In this document: positions 28,571-37,993 of the stretch, one piece after another
How the letters are laid out: every line of letters starts with the position of its first letter
Numbering within the stretch: the stretch's first letter is position 1
DNA from: Bacteroidales bacterium
GTDB lineage: Bacteria; Bacteroidota; Bacteroidia; Bacteroidales; GCA-2748055
Assembly (NCBI GenBank): GCA_016936975.1
Contig: JAFGWU010000065.1
Span: 1-64,000 of the forward strand
Direction: 5' to 3'
DNA: 64,000 nucleotides
The notes under the pieces: model-generated
Database searches by the model: none
Told to the model about the DNA's origin: nothing
Seen by the model: only the letters and a program-made list of their open reading frames with translations
Made by a program: the position numbers and the translations under genes

Positions 28571-28578
28571 CAAATTTA
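28571..28578 (-). promoter_or_regulatory. Possible -7 element of the SMP-30-like gene
   Basis: Minus-strand TAAATTTG matches TAnnTTTG, 45 bp upstream of the start codon. No convincing -33 TTG is seen at the 19-bp distance used elsewhere in this window. Confidence 0.4.
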
Positions 28579-28638
28579 AATGATGGGCATTAAATTCATG
28601 TTAAATTTATTTCCTGCCCGTCTGAAAGGGAGGTTTTT

Positions 28639-29313
28639 TCAGGTCAATGAATCGCGGTAAACAGAAGCATCGGACAGAATCTTCATTTTCCGGAATCCGC
28701 TGTAATAGAGACAGACAAGATAAGGAGCAAAAAGCGTGAGCAGCCAAGGAACCTCCGCCATCAGTACAAAATCATAAATCCCATGCAGGATAACCGGGTA
28801 AAGAGCCGCTTTAATGGTGTAACTTTTTCTGAGACCGGGATACATTCGTGCCATCCCCAGGAAATATCCCATCTGGATCCCAAATATGGCGTGAGCCGGA
28901 ACAGCGGTGAAGGCCCTAACCAGCGCAATATTTTGACCTCCCCCAGTTACATACATAATGTTTTCAATGCCCGCAAAGCCCAGGGATATAAAAACCGCAT
29001 AGACAATCCCGTCAAACTTCTCATTGAAATTGGGATTGTTCCAGATCAACAGATACAATGCCAGAAACTTAAAGAGCTCCTCTGTCATTCCTGCAACAAC
29101 AAACGCGTTGTACATCGCGTCGGGAACTGCTCTTTCAAAGGGATAAATGGAAATCAGGAAACGCTCCACGAAAACGACGGGTATGACGATCACACTCCCT
29201 GCAACTAAAGCCTTAATGAGTAATTTTACCGGTTCTTTCTCATACCGGTCCCTGAAATAAATATATGCAAGGACGATAAAAACGGGGGCAAGGGAGATGA
29301 TAAGATAAAACAT
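28639..29313 (-). CDS. PrsW-family intramembrane metalloprotease
   Basis: Polytopic membrane protein with about seven hydrophobic segments. The motifs fit the PrsW/CAAX-like protease superfamily: EELFKF (two adjacent acidic residues on a helix, about residue 80), FAGIENIMYVTG, VPAHAIFGIQMGYFLG with a His, and a late HGIYDF. These Glu and His residues are the expected metal ligands. In Bacillus the PrsW enzyme cleaves an anti-sigma factor; the target here is unknown. It starts 24 bp after the araB stop on the same strand, so it could be read through from the arabinose operon. The ATG one codon inside the longest reading (which begins GTG) is preferred. Confidence 0.83.
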   Translation of the reverse strand: MFYLIISLAPVFIVLAYIYFRDRYEKEPVKLLIKALVAGSVIVIPVVFVERFLISIYPFERAVPDAMYNAFVVAGMTEELFKFLALYLLIWNNPNFNEKFDGIVYAVFISLGFAGIENIMYVTGGGQNIALVRAFTAVPAHAIFGIQMGYFLGMARMYPGLRKSYTIKAALYPVILHGIYDFVLMAEVPWLLTLFAPYLVCLYYSGFRKMKILSDASVYRDSLT

Positions 29314-29337
29314 CACTACCAGTAAAAGGGAGAGGCT

Positions 29338-31017
29338 TTAATTCTCTTCCCCGGTTTCAGATTCGATAAAGGCTCCCAGTCTTTTGTATTTTTCGTACAG
29401 GAATGCATACTTCTCGACCATTTCCGGATCGGGATGGTATTCGGTCTCAAAGCCCCCTCCCATGGCTATCTGGGCCTCGGGTATGGATTTATGAACTCCC
29501 GCAACAACAGATGCAGCCATTGCAGAACCCAGTGCAACCGCCTGCTCAGACCGGGCAACCTTAATCGGTTTATTCAGTACATCCGAAACAATCTGCATCA
29601 CAAGGGGTGATTTTTTGGCCACACCACCCAAGGCGATGATCCCGTCGATCCGGACCCCTTCCTCAATAAACCGGTCGACAATGAGTTTTGCCCCATAGGC
29701 TGTGGATTCCACCAGGGCCCTGAATATGCGAGGAGCATCCGAACCGAGCGTAAGTCCGGTAATCGCCCCTTTAAGATTCTGGTTGGCATCGGGGGTGCGT
29801 CTTCCATTCATCCAGTCGAGGGCCAGAACAGACGATTCGGCAGGATCAATTTTTGCAGCCTGCTCACTTAGCTCGATGATCATCCGATCGGCTGTCTCCG
29901 AAGCAATGAGATCCCTGATTTTACTGTCCACACCTTCGAGCTTACTGATAATATTCTCCACCGGCCACATCAGCACCCTTGCAAACCAGGCATAGATGTC
30001 TCCGAAAGCCGACTGCCCGGCCTCGAGTCCGACCATTCCAGGAACGATGGACCCATCCACCTGTCCGCATATGCCGCTTACCAGGTTATCGCCAATCTCA
30101 TCCTCGGGTGCTATGATCATATCGCAGGTGGAGGTCCCCATCACCTTGCTGAGATAGTAGGGTTCAATTTGGGCACCCAGTGCGCCGAGATGTGCATCAA
30201 AAGCTCCTGCACCTATCGCAACCGTTTCAGGCAGTCCAAGTTTATGGGCCCATTCGGAAGAAAGGTTACCGACTTTAATATCACAGGTATAGGTTTCATT
30301 GAAAAGGCGCTCTTTGACTCCTTTAAGGAGCAGATCCAGCTTCACCAAGAATGCCTCGTCGGGAAGTCCATCAAAATTCTCGTGCCACATGGCTTTGTGC
30401 CCTGCCGCACAGCGACTGCGCTTCATTTTCAGCGGATCGGTATCGCCCACCAGGAGGGCAGGTATCCAGTCGCAATGCTCAACCCATGAAAATGCATGCT
30501 TCCTCACCTCATTATCCTCCCTGAGTACATGAAGGATCTTTGCCCAGAACCATTCTGAAGAGTATATTCCGCCTTCAAATTTTGTAAAATCCTCACCACC
30601 CCATGTCCTGGCAAGCCGGTTAATCTCATCCGCTTCCCTTACTGCTGTATGATCCTTCCAGAGGATAAACATGGCATTGGGATTCTCTTCAAAACCGGGC
30701 TTCAGGGCAAGAGGAACCCCTTCACTGTCGACAGCAACCGGGGTTGACCCGGTCGTATCAACTGAGATTCCGACAACTTGCCCGGCAGTACCCGGGGGAG
30801 CCTTTTTCAGGGCTTCCTTAACAGCTATCTCCAACCCTTCAAGGTAATCCAGCGGGTGCTGCCGGAACTGGTTCTTACCGGGATCACAATATAAACCCTT
30901 CTGCCACCTCGGGTAGTGAAACACATGGGTTCCTATCTCCTCTCCTGTTTGTGTATCTACAATCAGTGCGCGAACAGAGTCTGTTCCATAATCGATACCA
31001 ATCGTGTATGTTGCCAT
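29338..31017 (-). CDS. araB: Ribulokinase
   Basis: FGGY-family kinase phosphorylating L-ribulose to L-ribulose 5-phosphate, using ATP. The N-terminal phosphate-binding motif GIDYGTDSVRALIVD, the substrate region ALKPGFEENPNAMFILWKDHTA, WVEHCDWIPALLVGD, and the C-terminal ATP-site signature IIALGGVAKKSPLVMQIVSDVL are all seen. Length of 559 residues matches AraB rather than the shorter xylulokinase or glycerol kinase. It follows araD with a gap of about 90 bp in the minus-strand order symporter, regulator, araA, araD, araB. Cytoplasmic. Confidence 0.96.
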   Translation of the reverse strand: MATYTIGIDYGTDSVRALIVDTQTGEEIGTHVFHYPRWQKGLYCDPGKNQFRQHPLDYLEGLEIAVKEALKKAPPGTAGQVVGISVDTTGSTPVAVDSEGVPLALKPGFEENPNAMFILWKDHTAVREADEINRLARTWGGEDFTKFEGGIYSSEWFWAKILHVLREDNEVRKHAFSWVEHCDWIPALLVGDTDPLKMKRSRCAAGHKAMWHENFDGLPDEAFLVKLDLLLKGVKERLFNETYTCDIKVGNLSSEWAHKLGLPETVAIGAGAFDAHLGALGAQIEPYYLSKVMGTSTCDMIIAPEDEIGDNLVSGICGQVDGSIVPGMVGLEAGQSAFGDIYAWFARVLMWPVENIISKLEGVDSKIRDLIASETADRMIIELSEQAAKIDPAESSVLALDWMNGRRTPDANQNLKGAITGLTLGSDAPRIFRALVESTAYGAKLIVDRFIEEGVRIDGIIALGGVAKKSPLVMQIVSDVLNKPIKVARSEQAVALGSAMAASVVAGVHKSIPEAQIAMGGGFETEYHPDPEMVEKYAFLYEKYKRLGAFIESETGEEN

Positions 31018-31109
31018 GATTTTATTGATTTTTCAGTTACATTTTTTCTTCCGGGCATCCCTTACTTGTCAGAATATACTCCTCCCAGACACAGCATGCC
31101 AACGGAACC

Positions 31110-31793
31110 TTATTGTCCGTAATAAGCATCCTTCCCGTGCTTCCGTAAATAGTGTTTATCAAGCAGGAATTGGTCAAGAGGGATCCGGTTACCCAGTACC
31201 TCTGTTCTAAAAGCCATTTTGGCCACCTCTTCAAGAACCACCGAATTATGCACTGCTTCGTCTGCATCTTTCCCCCATGTAAACGGGGCATGCCCGTATA
31301 CAAGAACACCTGGCACGCTCCTGTAATCAAGTTTTCTGAAGGTTTCTGCGATCACATTTCCTGTTTCTACCTCATAAGCCCGTTCGATCTCCTCCCTGGT
31401 CAGCTTACGGGTACAGGGGACTTCACCGTAAAAGTAATCGGCATGGGTGGTCCCATAGGCCGGCAGGTTCCTGCCAGACTGAGCCCAGGAAGTCGCCCAC
31501 TCCGAGTGTGTATGAACAATGCCCCCTGCCTCCCTGAAATGATTGTACAAAACCAGGTGGGTCGGTGCATCGGAGGAGGGTTTCATATTGCCTTCCACCC
31601 TTTTCCCTTCCCCGTCCAGCACGACCATGTAGTCTGCCTTCATTTCATCATAAGGGACCCCCGAGGGTTTGATAACAATATACCCCGTATCAGGGTCCCT
31701 CATACTTACGTTACCCCAGGTGAAAATCACCAGGTGGTACTTCACCAGGTCGAGATTGGCCCGGAGCACTTTTTCCTTTGTTTCCTGAAGCAT
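31110..31793 (-). CDS. araD: L-ribulose-5-phosphate 4-epimerase
   Basis: Class II aldolase-fold epimerase converting L-ribulose 5-phosphate to D-xylulose 5-phosphate, which enters the pentose phosphate pathway. Motifs: TWGNVSMRD and IKPSGVPYDEM (substrate phosphate binding), THSEWATSWAQ (two zinc His), GTTHADYFYG, and the third His ligand in VYGHAPFTWG. At 227 residues it is the normal length. The start codon directly abuts the araA stop with no gap, indicating tight coupling. Confidence 0.96.
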   Translation of the reverse strand: MLQETKEKVLRANLDLVKYHLVIFTWGNVSMRDPDTGYIVIKPSGVPYDEMKADYMVVLDGEGKRVEGNMKPSSDAPTHLVLYNHFREAGGIVHTHSEWATSWAQSGRNLPAYGTTHADYFYGEVPCTRKLTREEIERAYEVETGNVIAETFRKLDYRSVPGVLVYGHAPFTWGKDADEAVHNSVVLEEVAKMAFRTEVLGNRIPLDQFLLDKHYLRKHGKDAYYGQ

Positions 31794-33302
31794 TTATATT
31801 CCTTTTGCTAGGTGATAATAAAGATCGTTCCACCTGAGCTCCTTTTTAATGGAGGAGATAGTGGTATTTTTATCGATCAGCAGGTATTCAATACCGGCAA
31901 TCTCGGCAAAATCTTCCAGATGCCCGGCCGTAACCGCCATGCTGAATCCGGTATGATGCGCCCCGCCTGAAAGGATCCATGCTCCTGCAGCAACCTCAAG
32001 GTTTGGATAGGGTTCCCAGACAACCCGGGCTACAGGCAGGTTGGGAAGGGGCTCATCTGCGGGCACCACGTCGCAGGGATTGACCAGCAACCTGTAACGA
32101 TTACCCATATCCATCAGCGCGGCATTGACGCCTTTACCCTGTGCCACATCGAAAACCAGACGTGCCGGATCGGATTTACCGCCGATGCCCAGCGGATGCA
32201 CCTCAAGACTGGATTTACCGCTGGAAATGGACGGACAAACCTCGAGCATATGGGCTCCAAGCACCTTCATTCCCGTGGAATTCAGATGGTAGGTGTAATC
32301 CTCCATAAAGGAGGTCCCTCCTTTCATGCCCAGTGACATTACTTTCATAGCCCTAACCAGTGCGGCTGTTTTCCAGTCTCCTTCAGCCCCGAAACCATAG
32401 CCGTCGGCCATCAACCTCTGCACTGCCAGTCCCGGCAGCTGCACGAGTCCGTGAAGATCCTCGAAAGTGGTTGTAAAGGCAGAGAAGCCACCCTCTTCCA
32501 GGAACTGCCTCATCCCTGCCTCAATGCGGGCAGCCTCACGCATCGACATTCTGAGACTGCCTCCTTTCCTGGCATCCCCGGGAACAATGTACTCCGATTC
32601 GTAAATCTGCACGAGCTGTTCCGCTTCACTGTCGGAAACCGAATTGACGCGATCGACCAGATCCCCTATACCATAACCATAGACAGCGTATCCCAGCTGA
32701 ATCTGGGCTGAAACCTTGTTCCCCTCGGTAACAGCTACTTCACGCATGTTGTCTCCAAAACGGGCAACCTTTGCCCCCTGCCATTCATGCCATGCAGAGG
32801 CAGCCCTGAGCCAGACATCCAGCTTTTTCTGAATTTCCGGATTTGCCCAGTGCCCGACAATCACCTTTCTTTCTATCCGCATCCGGGAACCGATGAAACC
32901 GAATTCACGTCCGCCATGTGCCGACTGGTTCAGGTTCATAAAGTCCATATCGATACTGCTCCAGGGAATATCTCTGTTAAACTGGGTATGCAGGTGAACA
33001 AAGGGCTTCCTGAGAGCTTTCAGACCTGCAATCCACATTTTGGCAGGTGAAAAGGTATGCATCCAGGTGATCAGTCCAATGCAACCTTCAGTATTATTGG
33101 CCTCAAGGCAGATCTGCAGGATTGCCTCAGGAGTGGTCAGCACCGGTTTGAAGACTATTTTCACAGGAATGTGGGGACTCTTGTTCAGTGAAGCTGCAAT
33201 CTCGGCAGAATCCCTGTCGACCTGTTTCAATGTCTCTTCTCCGTATAGATGCTGACTGCCTGTAATGAACCAGGCTTCAAAATTCTTTAGTTCTTTTATC
33301 AT
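31794..33302 (-). CDS. araA: L-arabinose isomerase
   Basis: Manganese-dependent isomerase converting L-arabinose to L-ribulose. Visible: [10 protein letters not shown] near the N-terminus, [18 protein letters not shown], and the metal ligands Glu in [10 protein letters not shown], Glu in SFMEDYTYH, His in [11 protein letters not shown] and His in GGAHHTGFS. Length of 502 residues agrees with the family. It lies between the Nudix regulator (27-bp gap) and araD. Confidence 0.97.
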   Translation of the reverse strand: MIKELKNFEAWFITGSQHLYGEETLKQVDRDSAEIAASLNKSPHIPVKIVFKPVLTTPEAILQICLEANNTEGCIGLITWMHTFSPAKMWIAGLKALRKPFVHLHTQFNRDIPWSSIDMDFMNLNQSAHGGREFGFIGSRMRIERKVIVGHWANPEIQKKLDVWLRAASAWHEWQGAKVARFGDNMREVAVTEGNKVSAQIQLGYAVYGYGIGDLVDRVNSVSDSEAEQLVQIYESEYIVPGDARKGGSLRMSMREAARIEAGMRQFLEEGGFSAFTTTFEDLHGLVQLPGLAVQRLMADGYGFGAEGDWKTAALVRAMKVMSLGMKGGTSFMEDYTYHLNSTGMKVLGAHMLEVCPSISSGKSSLEVHPLGIGGKSDPARLVFDVAQGKGVNAALMDMGNRYRLLVNPCDVVPADEPLPNLPVARVVWEPYPNLEVAAGAWILSGGAHHTGFSMAVTAGHLEDFAEIAGIEYLLIDKNTTISSIKKELRWNDLYYHLAKGI

Positions 33303-33329
33303 AATACTTTGGGTTTAATTGAATATTTA

Positions 33330-34022
33330 TCAGATTGTGAAACTGAATCCGTTATCGACCAGTTTATTATACATTTGTTGATCAAATTTATAAAGATAGG
33401 CCCCCTTTCTGGAACCCGTTTTATCCTTCTCCTCAAGCTTTTTTAGAAAGTCCATTGAGAGCAGTTTCTTTCTGAAATTTCTTTTGTCCAATTTTTCACC
33501 CAGGATCGCTTCGTAGAGGTTCTGCAACCGGGGAATGGTAAATTCCTCAGGCAGGAGTTCAAAGCCTATGGGCCGGGTACTGGCTCTTCGTCTCAGCCAT
33601 TTCAATCCCCTTTCCACCATATCATTGTGATCCATGATCAAATCCGGCATCATGTTCAAGGGAATCCATACTGCATCATACTGTTCCGAAAAGCCGGAAT
33701 GATATTTATGCCCGGGAATCAGTGCCACATAGGAAACGGATACCACCCTTCCGGCAGGATCTCTCATGGGCTCACCGTGTGCATACAATTGCTCAAGGTA
33801 AATATTTTCAAGACCGGTCAATTCGAACAATATTCTTCTGGCTCCGTCATCAAGACTCTCATCCGACCTGAGAAATCCCCCGAAGAGGGACCAGTGATCC
33901 AGAAACGGCTCAAACTTTCTTTTGTGAATTAAAAGCTTCAACATTCCATCATCAAATCCAAAGATGATGCAATCGACTGCCACATGGAACTTACTATGTT
34001 CTTTATAGAATGTTTCAGCCAA
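33330..34022 (-). CDS. araR: Nudix-type transcriptional regulator (AraR/NrtR family)
   Basis: Fusion of an N-terminal Nudix-like sensor domain (FHVAVDCIIFGF, WSLFGGFLRSDESLDDGARRILFELTGL) and a C-terminal winged helix (FTIPRLQNLYEAILGEKLDKRNFRKKLLS). In the NrtR/AraR group the Nudix domain has mostly lost hydrolysis and binds a sugar or nucleotide. Here the Nudix box is degenerate (no clear REUxEE), in line with a pure sensor. The placement between the symporter and araA suggests L-arabinose sensing and repression of this operon. The start is uncertain: the longest reading begins with TTG at 34073, inside the symporter gene; a TTG at 34022, after an AGGAG, fits relatives that begin just before the FY..HSKF segment. 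Confidence 0.85.
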   Translation of the reverse strand: MAETFYKEHSKFHVAVDCIIFGFDDGMLKLLIHKRKFEPFLDHWSLFGGFLRSDESLDDGARRILFELTGLENIYLEQLYAHGEPMRDPAGRVVSVSYVALIPGHKYHSGFSEQYDAVWIPLNMMPDLIMDHNDMVERGLKWLRRRASTRPIGFELLPEEFTIPRLQNLYEAILGEKLDKRNFRKKLLSMDFLKKLEEKDKTGSRKGAYLYKFDQQMYNKLVDNGFSFTI

Positions 34023-34041
34023 ATCTCCTGCTTTATGAAAC

Positions 34042-35739
34042 CTACCAGAAATAGATATAAAATGCCACGACAACAGAAAGGATGATCACTGTATTAATGA
34101 CATCCCATTTGTTCCAGCTGGCACGGGTAACAGCTATCTGTTCTTTGGTTGCCGACCCAAAATAGAGTCCCTGGATCAGGGCCATATCTTTGGGTTTGGT
34201 AAAGAAACTGACGGTAATCATAACGATAATCACCAGGAAGAAGAGGGCAATTTCATAATGCAACCAGTTGGGGGCAACGATCAGATCATAAAAGAATCCG
34301 TCTCCTGTCGCACTGCCATAGGCCACTTTCATTCCCAGCCGAAGCATTCCCAGCACGAATCCGACCGTCAGACCAGTTATCCCTGCCGCCGGCGTGACTT
34401 TTTTGGATATAATCCCGAGGAGAAAGACCGCTGCAATTCCCGGGGCCAGTAAAGACTGTACATCCTGAAGATAGGCATAGAGCACCTTGCCGAGTCCCTT
34501 CATAACCGGTATCCACAGAATACCAAGCACCACAATAACCACGGTGGCAATCCTGCCCACAGTAACATAATGCCGCTCCGATGCATCCTTTTTATATTTT
34601 TTATAGAAATCGATGGTAAACAGCATGGCCGATGAGTTAAACAGGGAGGCAAGGGAGCTCATCAGTGCCGCCAGGATACCACCGACCACGATTCCCGTAA
34701 AACCTTTCGGAAGCAACTCTTTGACCAGGGTGGAAAATGCAGCATCGTTCGTGCTGAAGTCGAGCATGTTTTGCTGTTTCAAGGCAAAGGCTATCATTCC
34801 AGGGATAAGGAAAAGGAAAACTGGCGTCAGCTTGAGATACGCCCCGAAGATAGAACCCCTGCGCGACTGTTTCTGATCCCGTCCCGATAAAACCCTCTGG
34901 ACAATATACTGGTCGGTGCACCAGTACCAGAAACCGATGATGGCCGATCCAAGAAGCACGCCTGTCCAAGGAAACTCGGGATCTTTGGGAGATCTGATCA
35001 GGTCGGTCATATTGTCTGTCGGACTGCTGTATATCACTTCTCCGGCATCATTCAGATAGGTAACATTGGCCGCACGGCAAATCTCCATAAGTTCTCCCCA
35101 GCCACCCAGCATGTGCAATCCAACCGCAAATATGGCAATGGAACCTGCCAGCAAAATAGGGGTTTGCAGAACGGAGGTGTAGAGTACCGCTTTCATCCCC
35201 CCAAATACGGTATACAGACCGGTTATGACAACAAGTCCTATGGCTGCCACCCAGAAAAAATCAACCGACTGACCAAACAGCTGTATGGTATCAATCCCGA
35301 ACACATCCTTAAAAACAACCCCTCCGGCATAGACTGTCACGGCCACCTTGGTCAGCACGTAACTTACAAGGGATATAATGGAAAGGAATGAGCGGGATTC
35401 CTTATTATATCGTTTCTCAAGAAATTCAGGCATCGTGAATACGCCGCTCCTGGAGTAAAAGGGAACAAACACCCATCCAAGCAAGAGAATGAGCCAGCCA
35501 TGCATTTCCCAATGGGCCATGGCCATCCCGCTCTCAGCACCCGCACCTGCAAGTCCCACAAGGTGTTCGGAGCCAATGTTGGAGGCGAAAATCGATGCAC
35601 CGATTGCAATCCACGTTGCATCCCGGCCGGCAAGAAAATAATCGGAGGTATCTTTATCCTTTTTACTTAATACCCATAAAATGACACCAACAAGTGCCAG
35701 ACAGAATAGGGCCAATACTACCCAGTCGAGTGTTGCCAT
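34042..35739 (-). CDS. Sodium/sugar symporter (SSS family), probable arabinose importer
   Basis: Polytopic inner-membrane symporter of the solute:sodium symporter family (SGLT-like), about 14 transmembrane helices in 565 residues. Family signs: DYFLAGRDATWIAIGASIFASNIGSEHLVGLAG in TM1-2 (sodium site), GGMKAVLYTSVLQTPILL, and FWYWCTDQYIVQRVLSGRD. It is first in the operon ahead of araR, araA, araD and araB, so L-arabinose (or an arabinoside) is the likely cargo. A 21-bp palindrome lies 26 bp upstream of the start. Confidence 0.92.
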   Translation of the reverse strand: MATLDWVVLALFCLALVGVILWVLSKKDKDTSDYFLAGRDATWIAIGASIFASNIGSEHLVGLAGAGAESGMAMAHWEMHGWLILLLGWVFVPFYSRSGVFTMPEFLEKRYNKESRSFLSIISLVSYVLTKVAVTVYAGGVVFKDVFGIDTIQLFGQSVDFFWVAAIGLVVITGLYTVFGGMKAVLYTSVLQTPILLAGSIAIFAVGLHMLGGWGELMEICRAANVTYLNDAGEVIYSSPTDNMTDLIRSPKDPEFPWTGVLLGSAIIGFWYWCTDQYIVQRVLSGRDQKQSRRGSIFGAYLKLTPVFLFLIPGMIAFALKQQNMLDFSTNDAAFSTLVKELLPKGFTGIVVGGILAALMSSLASLFNSSAMLFTIDFYKKYKKDASERHYVTVGRIATVVIVVLGILWIPVMKGLGKVLYAYLQDVQSLLAPGIAAVFLLGIISKKVTPAAGITGLTVGFVLGMLRLGMKVAYGSATGDGFFYDLIVAPNWLHYEIALFFLVIIVMITVSFFTKPKDMALIQGLYFGSATKEQIAVTRASWNKWDVINTVIILSVVVAFYIYFW

Positions 35740-35765
35740 AATTTAGTTTATGTTAAAGGTTATTT

Positions 35766-35786
35766 TAAGTGTAATATTAACACTTA
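35766..35786. promoter_or_regulatory. 21-bp palindrome, probable AraR operator
   Basis: TAAGTGT-N7-ACACTTA with a self-complementary centre (AATATT). It sits 26 bp upstream of the first gene of the arabinose operon, which contains a Nudix-type regulator, so it is the natural candidate operator. It may also affect the divergent symporter, whose promoter lies 119 bp away. Confidence 0.65.
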
Positions 35787-35904
35787 CCGGGATGAATCTC
35801 AATAGCCGCATTGTAATTTAGAATAATTTTAAACTACTGAAAATCCGCTGTCATTTATCTGTACGCAGGCTTCTTTCCCGGGAAAAAATCAACCTGTTAA
35901 ATAC

Positions 35905-35934
35905 TTGTTTTTATTGGATAAGTTTATACATTTG
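35905..35934 (+). promoter_or_regulatory. Promoter of the second symporter
   Basis: TTG (35905-35907) and TACATTTG (35927-35934) with a 19-bp spacer match the Bacteroidota -33/-7 pattern, 46 bp before the start codon. Confidence 0.72.
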
Positions 35935-35980
35935 ATGAACTCATTTCTAAAAAACTAATTCTTACTGCAACCTGAACCTT

Positions 35981-37699
35981 ATGGAAACGACATTTAACCT
36001 GGGAACGATCGATTGGCTGATCATTTTTATCTACTTCGTTTTTGTGCTGGGCATCGGATGGGCACTTAAGAAATACATGAAAGATGCCTCTGCATTTCTT
36101 GAAGCAGGCAGGTCCCTGCCAGCCTGGGTTACCGGCCTGGCATTCATCTCTGCGAACCTGGGGGCACTTGAGGTTATCGGGATGGCCGCATCCGGTGCCA
36201 AATATGGCATGATGACCGTTCATTTTTACTGGATTGGGGCTATTCCCGCCATGATTTTCCTGGCAATCTTTATGATGCCCTTTTATTATGGGTCCAAAGC
36301 CCGTTCTGTCCCCGAATACCTTAAACTGAGGTTTGACGAGAAAACCCGTGGATTCAATGCTTTTGCATTCGCCATCATGACGGTCTTTTCCTCGGGAATT
36401 TCCATGTATGCTCTGGCTGTGCTTGCCCAAGTAATCATTCCTCTTGAGATCAACTGGCACATCCTGGGCATGCAGATCGGGGAGTTTGATTTCTATCTCT
36501 TTGTTTCTGCCCTGATTGTACTTGTTTATATGGTTCTGGGAGGATTAACCTCAGCCATATATAATGAAGTCCTCCAGTTCTTTCTGATCGTAATCGGCTT
36601 TGCTCCCCTTGTGATTATTGGTTTGATAGACATCGGAGGCTGGCAGGGATTAAAGGAAAAATTACCCGAAAACATGATCCACACATGGAGTGTTGCCGGA
36701 AGTCCGGATGCCAATCCCATGGGTGTCGAATGGTTTGGTATTTTGGTAGGGCTTGGATTTGTATTGTCGTTCGGTTACTGGTGCACAAACTTCCTGGTCG
36801 TCCAGCGTGCCATGGCCGCAGGCTCCATGTCGGCAGCAAGGAAAACACCCCTTATCGGGGCCATACCCAAAATGTTCATTCCGTTTCTCGTAATCATTCC
36901 GGGTATGATCGCTGTAGCCCTGACAAATATCGATGCGCTGGAACTACCTCTTAAAGAAGGAACAATGCAGACCGATTTCGATAAGGTCATTCCTATTCTG
37001 CTGGTTAAATATATGCCTGTTGGAGCGCTGGGGCTAGGTCTCACTGCCCTGATGGCCTCCTTTATGTCGGGAATGGCAGGTAATGTTTCTGCATTCAATA
37101 CGGTATTCACTTATGATATATACCAGAGCTATATCGTTCCGAATAAACCGGATAATCACTATCTTAAAGTTGGAAGGTGGACCACGGTATTCGGCGTGCT
37201 GGTCAGCATCCTGACTGCCTATGTTGCCCGGTCCTTCAATAATGTCATGGACTTCCTGCAACTTATTTTTGCATTCATCAATGCCCCATTGTTTGCAGCG
37301 TTCCTGCTCGGGATGTTCTGGAAGCGAACCACCGGACATGCCGCTTTCTGGGGTTTGATCGGGGGAACGGTTGCAGCTGCAATCCATCACGGGCTTACGC
37401 TTCCGGCCAGCGCGGCAGTAGGGATTAAAGGGGGTTATATATCATTAATTCATACCTACCCAAGTGAAATGGCCCAGAACTTCTGGACAGCAATCTATGC
37501 CTTTGCAACCTGCCTGATCCTTACAATCGTGATTACATTCCTGACCAAAAAGCTTAAAACCGATGATCAGCTAAGAGGGCTGGTTTATTCCCTGACTCCG
37601 AAAGTTGTGGATGATTCCAGGTACTGGTATCAGAAACCCGGATTCCTCGCAATCGTGGTGGGAGTCGTCGCACTTGCGTTGAGTATAATTTTCTGGTAA
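35981..37699 (+). CDS. Sodium:solute symporter (SSS family)
   Basis: Second SSS-family transporter, 572 residues with about 14 membrane helices. Opens with IDWLIIFIYFVFVLGIGWALKKY, then SAFLEAGRSLPAWVTGLAFISANLGALEVIG (sodium-binding region) and VLGGLTSAIYNEVLQFF. It is divergent from the arabinose operon and only moderately similar to that operon's own symporter in its loops. Cargo unknown; a sugar, sialate or organic acid is possible. A 72-residue membrane protein follows after 18 bp, and a rho-independent terminator ends the unit. Confidence 0.9.
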   Translation: METTFNLGTIDWLIIFIYFVFVLGIGWALKKYMKDASAFLEAGRSLPAWVTGLAFISANLGALEVIGMAASGAKYGMMTVHFYWIGAIPAMIFLAIFMMPFYYGSKARSVPEYLKLRFDEKTRGFNAFAFAIMTVFSSGISMYALAVLAQVIIPLEINWHILGMQIGEFDFYLFVSALIVLVYMVLGGLTSAIYNEVLQFFLIVIGFAPLVIIGLIDIGGWQGLKEKLPENMIHTWSVAGSPDANPMGVEWFGILVGLGFVLSFGYWCTNFLVVQRAMAAGSMSAARKTPLIGAIPKMFIPFLVIIPGMIAVALTNIDALELPLKEGTMQTDFDKVIPILLVKYMPVGALGLGLTALMASFMSGMAGNVSAFNTVFTYDIYQSYIVPNKPDNHYLKVGRWTTVFGVLVSILTAYVARSFNNVMDFLQLIFAFINAPLFAAFLLGMFWKRTTGHAAFWGLIGGTVAAAIHHGLTLPASAAVGIKGGYISLIHTYPSEMAQNFWTAIYAFATCLILTIVITFLTKKLKTDDQLRGLVYSLTPKVVDDSRYWYQKPGFLAIVVGVVALALSIIFW

Positions 37700-37717
37700 T
37701 CTTAAAAAATAAATAAT

Positions 37718-37936
37718 ATGGGCTTAGATATTAAAATACCAATCGGACTGATGTTTTCCCTCCTTGGAATAATCCTTACAATAGTCGGAATTGTTACCAA
37801 TAACAATCCGGAAATGTATCAGCAATCGCTCGGGCATAATATCAATCTATGGTCGGGAATTTTCATGATCATTTTCGGGCTGTTTATGCTGCTGACCTCC
37901 AACCTGATTAAAAAGAAAAAAATCACACTGGAATAG
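37718..37936 (+). CDS. Small two-helix membrane protein, possible symporter accessory subunit
   Basis: Protein of 72 residues with two hydrophobic helices (about 8-26 and 43-62), an asparagine-rich loop between (TNNNPEMYQQSLGHNINLW) and a lysine-rich cytoplasmic tail (LIKKKKITLE). It begins 18 bp after the symporter stop and precedes the terminator, so it belongs to the symporter transcript. No known motif. A role in folding, stability or regulation of the transporter is inferred from position alone. Confidence 0.75.
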   Translation: MGLDIKIPIGLMFSLLGIILTIVGIVTNNNPEMYQQSLGHNINLWSGIFMIIFGLFMLLTSNLIKKKKITLE

Positions 37937-37960
37937 GAAACAGGATGATAATTTTAAACC

Positions 37961-37993
37961 GAGGCTGTTCTTCAGGGATCAGCCTCTTTTTTT
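37961..37993 (+). terminator. Rho-independent terminator
   Basis: GAGGCTG (37961-37967) pairs with CAGCCTC (37980-37986), followed by seven T residues. It ends the symporter/small-protein unit and overlaps the last codons of the convergent EamA gene. Confidence 0.85.
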
